This document shows positions 1 to 5,409 of a stretch of 5,409 nt of DNA, in pieces. The notes below the pieces were generated by a model. The model had not been told where the DNA came from. It did no database searches and saw only the letters and a list, made by a program, of their open reading frames with translations. The stretch's first letter is position 1; every line of letters begins with the position of its first letter. A program made the position numbers and the translations under genes. The DNA comes from Phycisphaerae bacterium (GTDB lineage: Bacteria; Planctomycetota; Phycisphaerae; Phycisphaerales; SM1A02): contig NZFT01000076.1 of assembly GCA_002690755.1 (NCBI GenBank), positions 10,518-15,926 of the forward strand, read 5' to 3'.

Positions 1-79
1 CTTCGATCGCCTCGACCACCTCGGATCGGACGACCGCATCGAACCACGCACGCACGGTCTCGAGCGGCGTGGCCCTCAC
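1..79 (-). CDS. Unidentified protein, N-terminal 26 codons only (runs off left edge)
   Basis: A GTG codon (79-77) shares its last two bases with the TGA stop (78-76) of the upstream cysteine-cluster gene, giving a GTGA overlap typical of translationally coupled genes. The frame stays open to the window edge and starts (M)RATPLETVRAWFDAVV, followed by an acidic, helix-like stretch. A purine-rich GGAAGGGAAG lies just upstream, inside the end of the preceding gene, and could act as ribosome binding site. There is no signal peptide or membrane segment in the visible part, so a cytoplasmic protein is likely. Twenty-six residues are too few to assign a family. The main alternative is chance: a short open frame in GC-rich DNA is weak evidence by itself, and the overlap geometry is the main support. 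Confidence 0.5.
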   Translation of the reverse strand, partial: MRATPLETVRAWFDAVVRSEVVEAIE

Positions 80-576
80 CAGGGCTTCCCTTCCGAGTCA
101 CGCTGCTCGACCAGCCGCTCCACGATCGACTCGACCGTGAAGAGCTGACCCTTTCCCATACCGGGACACGGCGTGTTCTTCTTCATCCGGTTCCACGCCC
201 GCTCGTCCCGCAGCACCTCCGGCCAGAACGGCCAGGTCCGACATTGGACGGGCCGGACCTCGTAGAGCCCGCAGAGCGCCTTGCCGGGAACGGTCTCGCG
301 ATCGAGGAAGACGCAGTCGTAGCCGTGTTCGGTGTCGACCTCGTTGAGCGAGCGATGTCCATCGATCATCCGCGTGTGACGGACGAGGAACTCCGGGTAG
401 TCCAGCCCGAGATGCGAGGCCATCGCCCGTCCCTCGTCGTCGTCGAACCAGACGGCGCCCTCCCCGCCGGTGCAGCAGTTGCCACAGCACGTGCACTCGA
501 AACGGAGCCCGTCCTCGTACCAGGGTCCGGTACCGCCGGTGGTTCCCCGCCTCGAGTTCGAATCGCCGGTGGCCAT
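76..576 (-). CDS. YkgJ-family cysteine cluster protein (CxxCxxCC, putative zinc/iron-binding)
   Basis: This 166-residue soluble protein carries the cysteine cluster of the YkgJ / CxxCxxCC family (Pfam PF03692 by motif). CTCCGNCC gives Cys28, 30, 31, 34 and 35. Further conserved-looking cysteines are Cys88 (YDCVFLD), Cys102 (ALCGLYEVRP), Cys112 (VQCRTWPFWPE) and Cys137 (NTPCPG). The L-C-x-L-Y-x-x-R-P-x-x-C-R-x-(W/F)-P block is characteristic of the family. Members are thought to bind zinc or an iron centre, but their biochemical role is mostly unknown. The chosen start is the ATG at 576-574, preceded on the minus strand by GAGGAGG about 10 bases upstream. The frame also stays open upstream to 783, but that extension only reads the neighbour's 9-bp repeat out of frame as Arg-Arg-Phe units and is not credible. 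The gene lies 44 bp after the acidic hypothetical gene and overlaps the next gene by 4 bp, so the three are probably co-transcribed. Confidence 0.88.
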   Translation of the reverse strand: MATGDSNSRRGTTGGTGPWYEDGLRFECTCCGNCCTGGEGAVWFDDDEGRAMASHLGLDYPEFLVRHTRMIDGHRSLNEVDTEHGYDCVFLDRETVPGKALCGLYEVRPVQCRTWPFWPEVLRDERAWNRMKKNTPCPGMGKGQLFTVESIVERLVEQRDSEGKPW

Positions 577-583
577 GCGCTTT

Positions 584-591
584 CCGCCTCC
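584..591 (-). promoter_or_regulatory. Ribosome binding site of the cysteine cluster gene
   Basis: On the minus strand the bases before the ATG at 576 read GAGGAGGCGGAAAGCGC. This gives a strong Shine-Dalgarno core (GAGGAGG) at roughly ten bases' spacing. It decides the start: the upstream in-frame ATG codons, which read into the 9-bp repeat, are not needed. Confidence 0.6.
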
Positions 592-620
592 TCGGACCGT
601 CTCTCGATGCCTGCGTGCCG

Positions 621-1745
621 TCAGTTGGAAAGCCGGCCGCCGGGCGTTCCCCATGAATCGCCGGAATCGCCGGAATCGCCGGAATCGCCGGAATCGCCGG
701 AATCTCCGGAATCGCCGGCATCGCCTGAATCGCGACCGTCCCACGGTCCGCCCGGCCCGGGGGGTGGATCGCCTTCGCCCCATTCGTCGATCACGATCGA
801 ATGCACCTCGGACCGACCGTGACGCGGCGACAGGTCGGCGAGTTCGTCGGGACGTTCGTCGTGGGCCACGCGTTCGATCGAATACATCGCGGCCATGATC
901 CAGTCGCCGCTCCCCTCGACCGCGGCCTCCACCAGGTCCTCCGCCTCGTCGAGACTTCGAGCGGTGGCCCAGATCGAGATATAGGCCCCACCGGACTTCG
1001 GCTCCGCGGGATCGGCCATCGCGATGGCGTGCCAGAGCGTGTGGCCGAGTTCACGCCCGCCGTCATCGACGTTCGAACTCGGATCGACATCGAGTTGGAG
1101 GCCCCAGTCCGCCCGAAGCTGCAACAACAGTTCGTCGAGATCCGGCGAATGCTCGTCCTCCATCACGAGGATCTCCCGCATCCGGTAGGGCGGGTCGATC
1201 TCGTCGAAGGCGTCCTCGAGCCAGATCCGCGACACCGTGCCCAGTCCGTGCCGTTCGAGGATCGACTCGACCTCATCGCGAAGATCGGTCTGGCAGTGGA
1301 TGGTGATGGTCTTCCACGCGTCGAGGAAGACCTCGAGAAAAGGCTCCTCCGCGGTCGCACCGACACCGAGGGAGACCTCTTCCAGCAGGATCGGTTCGAA
1401 GTCGTTCCAGGTCCGCATGAAGTCATCGATGAAGACGGACTCGCCCGCCATGTACACGTCGATCGACCGGTAGGCGTCCACCGAGCCGATTTCGACCACC
1501 GGTGCGACCTCGCCCGGCAGCAGTTCGAAGAGGTCGAGCAGCAGCGGGCGAAGCCCTTCGTGGCTCGTCGCGACCTGAAACGCGTAGGTGTCCGGCTCCT
1601 CGCCCTCGCTGGCCACGAAGTCGACGAGGTATCCCTGGAGCGGCGGTGGTGCGTCGAGCCGCTCGACACCGAGCGGGAGCGCATAACCGTCCAACACCAC
1701 GCGTTGAAGATCGGATCGAAGCTTGAAGTCCCGCATCGCCTTCAT
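621..1745 (-). CDS. Acidic soluble protein of unknown family with C-terminal Gly-Asp-Ser repeat tail
   Basis: I do not recognise this gene. From the ATG at 1745 it encodes 374 residues, strongly acidic, with no signal peptide or membrane helix, so it is probably cytoplasmic. Residues 1 to about 315 look like a folded domain or domains with regular alternating strands and helices. Two segments look alike in layout, a short strand followed by an acidic helix: WKTITIHCQTDLRDEVE (144-160) and GAYISIWATARSLDEAED (253-270). These could be two ferredoxin-like halves, which is speculative. A Pro/Gly linker (326-337) leads into nine tripeptides (338-364: RDS, GDA, then seven GDS) and a short tail ending GGRLSN. 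The start is uncertain: ATG 1745 and ATG 1736 both lack a clear Shine-Dalgarno. The frame is open up to an ATG at 1847, but that would cross the divergent promoter region. It diverges from the transporter operon and probably leads the leftward operon. Confidence 0.75.
   Translation of the reverse strand: MKAMRDFKLRSDLQRVVLDGYALPLGVERLDAPPPLQGYLVDFVASEGEEPDTYAFQVATSHEGLRPLLLDLFELLPGEVAPVVEIGSVDAYRSIDVYMAGESVFIDDFMRTWNDFEPILLEEVSLGVGATAEEPFLEVFLDAWKTITIHCQTDLRDEVESILERHGLGTVSRIWLEDAFDEIDPPYRMREILVMEDEHSPDLDELLLQLRADWGLQLDVDPSSNVDDGGRELGHTLWHAIAMADPAEPKSGGAYISIWATARSLDEAEDLVEAAVEGSGDWIMAAMYSIERVAHDERPDELADLSPRHGRSEVHSIVIDEWGEGDPPPGPGGPWDGRDSGDAGDSGDSGDSGDSGDSGDSGDSWGTPGGRLSN
655..735. repeat. 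9-bp tandem repeat, about nine units (GAATCGCCG)
   Basis: Units of GAATCGCCG on the plus strand run head to tail. Five are perfect (655-699), then one has a single change (GAATCTCCG, 700-708), one is perfect (709-717), and two are diverged (GCATCGCCT 718-726, GAATCGCGA 727-735). Read on the minus strand inside the acidic hypothetical gene, the unit encodes Gly-Asp-Ser. The variant at 700-708 is synonymous (GGA for GGC). Because the unit is a multiple of three, gain or loss of copies by slippage would lengthen or shorten the tail without a frameshift. The array lies 79 bp upstream of the start of the next gene. Confidence 0.95.
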
Positions 1746-1784
1746 TGTATCGGGGGACCAGCCCCTGTCGCCTGCGATGCACGA

Positions 1785-1796
1785 CGGGAAATCCCG
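1785..1796. promoter_or_regulatory. Short inverted repeat next to the putative -10 (possible operator)
   Basis: CGGGA and TCCCG flank two bases, immediately before TATATT at 1798-1803. The position between a possible -35 and -10 would suit repressor binding. The arms are only five base pairs long, so chance occurrence in GC-rich DNA is quite possible. Confidence 0.25.
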
Positions 1797-1847
1797 GTAT
1801 ATTCCGACTCGCCGATTCGCCCCTGAAGGTGCGGTCGACTCGATCAC

Positions 1848-1851
1848 GGAG
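1848..1851 (+). promoter_or_regulatory. Ribosome binding site of the NSS transporter
   Basis: GGAG lies ten bases before the ATG at 1862. It supports that start, where the protein begins MSERAHWGSRTGF directly ahead of TM1, as is usual for bacterial NSS proteins. Confidence 0.5.
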
Positions 1852-1861
1852 AACCCATCGC

Positions 1862-3640
1862 ATGAGCGAACGCGCGCACTGGGGAAGCAGGACCGGATTC
1901 ATCCTCGCCGCCGCGGGCTCCGCGGTCGGGCTGGGGAACATCTGGAAGTTCCCCTACATCACCGGAACCAACGGCGGTGGCTGGTTCGTCCTCATCTACC
2001 TCGCGTGCATCGTCCTGGTGGGACTGCCGATCCTCGTCGCGGAGATCATGATCGGCCGCGCCGCACAGGCTCAGCCGGTGGTCGCGTTCGAACGCCTGAA
2101 GGGCCGCGCCTCCGGGTGGTCGGTGATCGGCTGGATGGGCATCGTCGCGTCCTTTCTCATCCTGAGTTTCTACATCGTGGTGGCGGGTTGGTCGATGGAC
2201 TACACCGTCAAGCACCTCGTCGACTTCGGCAAGCCGGTCCGCGAACAGGCGGTGGCCCAGAGCATGGCCTACGAAGCCGTCGCGAGCACCGACTCGATGC
2301 GGGCCGATCTCGTGGACGCCCGCGCCTCCCGGATCGCGGCCCGACGGATCGACGTGCTGGAGGCGGGCGTGTCCCCCGGAACCCTCGCCCTGCATGCGGA
2401 ATTCGTCGCCGCGATGTCCGCCACCGACGACGCGGACGTTTCCGCGGATGTTCGTCGCGCTCGACTGCGAAGCGATCCCGAAGTCCGGAACGCGGTCGAC
2501 GCGGTCGAAGCGATGGCCCCGGCGATGGCCGAAGCCCGCTCGGCGGCCGCCGCCGAAGCGAAGGCGGAATTCGACGGTCTCACCGACGAGGAGATCCGCC
2601 ACCGCGCCACCGAACAACGGCGCCGGAATCTGATCGGCGAAGGCATGGGGGCCCGATTCGGCGCCCTCGCGTCCGACGGCTGGACCGGTACCTTCTGGGC
2701 CGCGGTGTTCATGTTCGTGACCATGACCATCGTCGCCGCCGGCGTCGGCCGCGGCATCGAAGCCGCCTGCCGGGTGCTGATGCCGGTGCTCATCGCGATG
2801 ATCATCGGCATGGTGATCTTCGCCGCGACGCTTCCCGGGTTCTCCGAAGGTCTGTCGTTCGTCTTCAAGCCCGATGCGTCGGCCCTCAAGCCGTCCGGGG
2901 TCCTCGAAGCGCTCGGGCACGCGTTCTTCACCCTTTCCCTCGGCATGGGGGCGTTGATCACCTACGGCTCGTACCAGAAACGCGGCACGCCGCTCCTCGG
3001 GCAGGCCGTGTGGATCGCGGGACTCGACACCGGCATCGCCCTGCTCGCCTGCATGATGATGTTCCCCATCGTCTTCAGCTTCGGGCAGGATCCCGGCGCC
3101 GGACCGGGCCTGGTGTTCATCTCGATGCCGCTGGCCTTCGCGGAAATGGGCTCGGGCGGCATCCTCCTCGGCGCGGTGTTCTTCTTCCTGCTCTCGATCG
3201 CCGCCCTCACCAGCGCCATCTCGCTGCTGGAAGTCGCGGCGAGCTACTTCATCGATCGTTGGAACTGGTCGCGTCCGAAGGCCGCGATCATCATCGGTTC
3301 GACGATCTTCGCGGTCGGAGTGCTCGTCGCCTTCAGCATGTCGGAGGGCTTCCTGCTCGCGTCGTGGACCGCGGGCTTCGGCATGAGCCTCTTCGACACC
3401 TTCGACTTCATCGCGAGCAACTGGCTGCTCCCCGCGGGCGGCCTCCTGATCGCCATCTACGCCGGTTGGTTCCTGCCCGCGAAGATCCGCAACAGCGAAC
3501 TCGCCGGCCACGGTTCGGCGATGATCCTCACCTGGCTGTTCCTCCTCCGCTTCGTCGCCCCCGGCATGGTCCTGCTCGTGCTCGCCCAGAAGATCGGGCT
3601 GTACGACGCCAACGAACTGCTTCACTCGATCTGGAACTGA
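1862..3640 (+). CDS. Sodium-dependent transporter, NSS/SNF (SLC6, LeuT-like) family, with enlarged extracellular loop 2
   Basis: This inner-membrane Na+-driven symporter has 592 residues and probably takes up an amino acid or related amine; the substrate cannot be read from sequence. TM1 carries the family hallmark GSAVGLGNIWKFPY (19-32), followed by NGGGWF (37-42). By alignment to LeuT, Na+ ligands are Gly19, Ala21, Val22 and Asn26 in TM1, Thr357 in TM6 (FFTLSLGMGALITYGSY, 355-371), and Ala447, Thr450 and Ser451 in TM8. Asp389 sits near where LeuT has Asn286 in TM7. About eleven membrane helices are visible: near 12-32, 41-63, 89-115, 276-296, 302-323, 350-371, 380-407, 431-460, 472-491, 508-538 and 553-578. 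LeuT-type TM12 appears absent, as in many bacterial members. Residues about 118-275 form a very long loop between TM3 and TM4, which explains why the protein exceeds the usual 440-510 residues. The start ATG 1862 has GGAG ten bases upstream; the earlier in-frame TTG at 1745 would add a non-family extension. The AGCS symporter follows 39 bp downstream. Confidence 0.95.
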   Translation: MSERAHWGSRTGFILAAAGSAVGLGNIWKFPYITGTNGGGWFVLIYLACIVLVGLPILVAEIMIGRAAQAQPVVAFERLKGRASGWSVIGWMGIVASFLILSFYIVVAGWSMDYTVKHLVDFGKPVREQAVAQSMAYEAVASTDSMRADLVDARASRIAARRIDVLEAGVSPGTLALHAEFVAAMSATDDADVSADVRRARLRSDPEVRNAVDAVEAMAPAMAEARSAAAAEAKAEFDGLTDEEIRHRATEQRRRNLIGEGMGARFGALASDGWTGTFWAAVFMFVTMTIVAAGVGRGIEAACRVLMPVLIAMIIGMVIFAATLPGFSEGLSFVFKPDASALKPSGVLEALGHAFFTLSLGMGALITYGSYQKRGTPLLGQAVWIAGLDTGIALLACMMMFPIVFSFGQDPGAGPGLVFISMPLAFAEMGSGGILLGAVFFFLLSIAALTSAISLLEVAASYFIDRWNWSRPKAAIIIGSTIFAVGVLVAFSMSEGFLLASWTAGFGMSLFDTFDFIASNWLLPAGGLLIAIYAGWFLPAKIRNSELAGHGSAMILTWLFLLRFVAPGMVLLVLAQKIGLYDANELLHSIWN

Positions 3641-3649
3641 TCCCCACCC

Positions 3650-3664
3650 GCCGCGTACCGCGGC
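3650..3664 (+). other. GC-rich intercistronic hairpin
   Basis: GCCGCG-TAC-CGCGGC forms a perfect six-base-pair stem with a three-base loop, ten bases after the transporter stop and just before the GGAG of the next gene. No T-run follows, so it does not look like an intrinsic terminator. It could stabilise the upstream message 3' end or tune translation of the second gene. In DNA this GC-rich a stem of this size may be fortuitous. Confidence 0.35.
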
Positions 3665-3666
3665 CC

Positions 3667-3670
3667 GGAG
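3667..3670 (+). promoter_or_regulatory. Ribosome binding site of the AGCS symporter
   Basis: GGAG lies nine bases before the ATG at 3680. The next in-frame ATG (3701) has no such site, so this one decides the start. Confidence 0.5.
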
Positions 3671-3679
3671 CCCTCCTGC

Positions 3680-5409
3680 ATGCAACCCTTTCTCGATGGC
3701 ATGAACGAGTTCATCGGCGCGATCAACGGCGTCATCTGGGCCGACTGGGTCCTGTACGTCGTCCTCGGTGTCGGCGTCCTCTTCACGCTGTGGTCCGGTT
3801 TCTGCCAGTACCGGGCGCTGGTGCACGGCACCGCGGTGACTGCGGGCAAGTTCGACGACAAGGACGATCCAGGCGCGATCAACCACTTCCAGGCCCTGTC
3901 CGCGGCGCTGTCCGCGACGGTCGGGCTCGGCAACATCGGCGGCGTCGCGGTCGCGATCGCCCTCGGCGGACCGGGTGCGGTCTTCTGGATGTGGATGGTC
4001 GGGCTCGCGGGCATGGCGCTCAAGACGACCTCGGTCACCCTGTCGATGCTCTATCGGGACGTGAGCGATCCGGACAACCCGAAGGGTGGTCCGATGTACG
4101 TCGCGAAGCGGGCCTTCGCCGACTGGGGCCTCGCCCCGCTGGGCATGGCCGTCGGCGTGATCTTCTGCATCACCCTGCTGATCTCGGCGATCACCGGCGG
4201 GAACATGTTCCAGGCCTGGAACGTCGGGGTCCAGACGAAGGAAGCCCTCGGAATTCCGGCGATCGGCGTGGGGATCATCCTGGCCATCGTGGTCGGTGCG
4301 GTGATCATCGGCGGGATCAAGCGGATCGGCCACGTCGCGGGAATCCTCGTCCCCTTCATGTGCGTGCTCTACCTGCTGGCCGGCGGCGTCGTCCTGCTGA
4401 TGAACATCAGCGCCATCCCCTCGATCCTCGGCCTGATCGTCCAGAGCGCCTTCAGCCCGACCGACGCCGGCGGCGCGTTCATCGGCGGCACGGCCGGATA
4501 CGCGTTCCTCTGGGGCATGAAGCGAGCCCTGTTCTCGAGTGAAGCCGGACAGGGATCCTCCCCCATCGCCCATAGTGCGGCGAAGACCAAGGAGCCGGTG
4601 CGCGAAGCGGTCGTCGCCGGTCTCGAGCCGTTCATCGACACCATCATCGTGTGCACCCTGACCGCCCTGGTCATCCTCTCCACCGGCGCCTGGGATCGTG
4701 GGGCGACGGGCGAAGCGACGCTCGCCGCGACCCCGGCGGTCAGCCAGTCCGACGCGGGCTGGAACATCGGCGTTTTCGGCGACGCGGACCCGGACGACGA
4801 CGACGACGCGGAGACCTGGTATGTCCCGCTCCCCGGGAAGCACAAGGCGGCGAAGGCCACCACTGGAAAGGACTGGGGAATCGGCGACGCGGTCTTCATG
4901 ATCGCCGAGACCGATCAGCTCGACGACGACACCGGTTCGCAGCGGGTCCGGGTCTACGGCGAGGTCGACGAACTCGAGAACGGCGGCTTCGTCGCGATCT
5001 TCGAGGAAGGCTCGATCACCAGCGACGCCCCGCCCACCTTCATCGACAACGAGATGTACAAGGACTATCCGGGCGCGACGCTCACCGCCCACGCCTTCGA
5101 CCGGGCGATCCCGGGGCTGGGGACCTGGTTGATCCTCATCGCCTCCTGGCTCTTCGCCATCTCGACCATGATCTCCTGGAGCTACTACGGCGAGCAGGGC
5201 ATGGTCTTCATGCTCGGCAAGGGAAGCGTGCTTCCGTACAAGATCTTCTACTGCCTGATGATCATCGTCTCCACGCTCCCGATCATCACCAGCGACAAGG
5301 AGCTGGACAACTTCACCGCCCTCGGCACCGGCGTCATGCTCTGGGCCAACATCCCGATCATGCTGGTCTTCGGCGGCATCGCGATGAAGGCGTATCACGA
5401 CTACGGCCG
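3680..5409 (+). CDS. Sodium:alanine/glycine symporter, AGCS family, with large periplasmic insert (3' end missing)
   Basis: This inner-membrane Na+-coupled amino acid symporter (AGCS family, typically alanine or glycine) shows 576 residues before the window ends in frame with no stop. Family blocks appear in order: NHFQALSAALSATVGLGNIGG (68-88, TM2), GGPGAVFWMWMVGLAG (97-112, TM3, the classic signature region), NPKGGPMYV (133-141), LFSSEAGQGSSPIAHSAAKT (284-303), PFIDTIIVCTLTALVIL (317-333, TM8), ISWSYYGEQ (498-506, TM9) and further helices near 521-536 (TM10) and 547-566 (TM11). Ordinary members pass from TM8 to TM9 in some 20-30 residues; here about 138 (338-475) intervene. Counting helices from the known N-out AgcS topology puts this insert outside the cytoplasm. 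It contains an acidic run (DADPDDDDDAE, 368-378) and a strand-rich part (401-445). Usual length is about 450-550, so the full protein is unusually long. The gene lies 39 bp after the NSS transporter and is probably in its operon. Confidence 0.95.
   Translation, partial: MQPFLDGMNEFIGAINGVIWADWVLYVVLGVGVLFTLWSGFCQYRALVHGTAVTAGKFDDKDDPGAINHFQALSAALSATVGLGNIGGVAVAIALGGPGAVFWMWMVGLAGMALKTTSVTLSMLYRDVSDPDNPKGGPMYVAKRAFADWGLAPLGMAVGVIFCITLLISAITGGNMFQAWNVGVQTKEALGIPAIGVGIILAIVVGAVIIGGIKRIGHVAGILVPFMCVLYLLAGGVVLLMNISAIPSILGLIVQSAFSPTDAGGAFIGGTAGYAFLWGMKRALFSSEAGQGSSPIAHSAAKTKEPVREAVVAGLEPFIDTIIVCTLTALVILSTGAWDRGATGEATLAATPAVSQSDAGWNIGVFGDADPDDDDDAETWYVPLPGKHKAAKATTGKDWGIGDAVFMIAETDQLDDDTGSQRVRVYGEVDELENGGFVAIFEEGSITSDAPPTFIDNEMYKDYPGATLTAHAFDRAIPGLGTWLILIASWLFAISTMISWSYYGEQGMVFMLGKGSVLPYKIFYCLMIIVSTLPIITSDKELDNFTALGTGVMLWANIPIMLVFGGIAMKAYHDYG

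Larger units (their letters stand above)
1746..1861. promoter_or_regulatory. Divergent intergenic region, probable bidirectional promoter
   Basis: This 116-bp gap separates the starts of the acidic hypothetical gene (minus) and the NSS transporter (plus). It must contain at least the rightward promoter, since no plus-strand gene precedes the transporter. The only AT-rich stretch is GGTATATTCC (1796-1805). TATATT (1798-1803) is a reasonable -10 element for the transporter, with transcription starting near 1810 and a leader of about 50 bases. Its complement TATACC could serve the leftward gene. No good -35 hexamer is seen at standard spacing for either direction. An inverted repeat CGGGA-AA-TCCCG (1785-1796) directly abuts the putative -10 and could be an operator. 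GGGG-ACCAG-CCCC (1753-1765) could form a small stem just upstream of the leftward ATG. Confidence 0.4.

Noticed and set aside
655..735. Repeat array considered as a CRISPR
   Set aside because: The units are 9 bp and directly contiguous, without spacers, and lie inside a coding frame as Gly-Asp-Ser codons.
577..783. N-terminal extension of the cysteine-cluster protein through the 9-bp repeat
   Set aside because: In that frame the array reads as an Arg-Arg-Phe repeat inside the end of the neighbouring gene. A strong ribosome binding site precedes the ATG at 576, and family members do not have such an extension.
244..822. Plus-strand open frame with a Ser-Pro-Glu repeat
   Set aside because: It is the plus-strand reading of the 9-bp repeat and the antisense of two supported genes, with no domain match and no ribosome binding site support.
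801..1826. Plus-strand open frame of 341 codons opposite the acidic hypothetical gene
   Set aside because: The minus-strand frame has balanced, protein-like composition with hydrophobic alternation and a GC third-position pattern. The plus frame is Arg/His/Val/Asp-rich and looks like a shadow. Some doubt remains because neither product is recognised.
3641..3679. Intrinsic terminator between the two transporters
   Set aside because: The hairpin at 3650-3664 has no T-run after it and is followed at once by the ribosome binding site of the next gene.
1723..4542. Open frame of 939 codons on the plus strand in another frame, spanning both transporter genes
   Set aside because: It is an Arg/His/Gly/Pro-rich shadow that crosses the intergenic regions and ignores the true gene boundaries. 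It has no recognisable domain or sensible start.
1844..5398. Open frame of 1184 codons on the minus strand, antisense to both transporters
   Set aside because: It mirrors two genes with clear family signatures. Its translation is a His/Asp/Arg/Glu/Gly-rich low-complexity sequence with no domain, which is expected opposite GC-rich genes with few stop-complement codons.

Overview
This window is high-GC DNA (about two-thirds G+C by eye) with a strong preference for G or C at third codon positions. It comes from a bacterium that could belong to the Planctomycetota (perhaps Phycisphaerae) or a similar GC-rich, probably marine, lineage. That placement rests on the style of the acidic uncharacterised protein and on the enlarged Na+-symporters. 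It is a low-confidence inference, because no rRNA or marker gene is present.

Layout: two gene clusters diverge from a 116-bp intergenic region (1746-1861). The leftward cluster (minus strand) reads: an acidic, soluble protein of unknown family (621-1745) with a C-terminal Gly-Asp-Ser tandem repeat; then, after 44 bp, a small cysteine-cluster protein of the YkgJ / CxxCxxCC family (76-576); then, with a 4-bp GTGA start/stop overlap, the first 26 codons of an unidentified gene that leaves the window (1-79). The rightward cluster (plus strand) holds a sodium-dependent transporter of the NSS/SNF (SLC6, LeuT-like) family (1862-3640). After a 39-bp gap with a GC hairpin and a ribosome binding site comes an AGCS-family sodium:alanine/glycine symporter (3680 to beyond the right edge).

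The rightward pair looks like an operon for Na+-driven amino acid uptake, since both families use the LeuT fold and take amino acids or related amines. Each transporter has a large extra segment in a loop predicted to face outside the cytoplasm: an Ala-rich charged helical insert in the NSS protein between TM3 and TM4, and an acidic, beta-looking insert in the AGCS protein between TM8 and TM9. These two inserts, together with the 9-bp repeat that encodes the GDS tail, are the least ordinary things here. I see no mobile element, CRISPR array, tRNA, rRNA or defence system, and no convincing evidence of a wholly new system. No gene-free stretch exceeds 300 bases.
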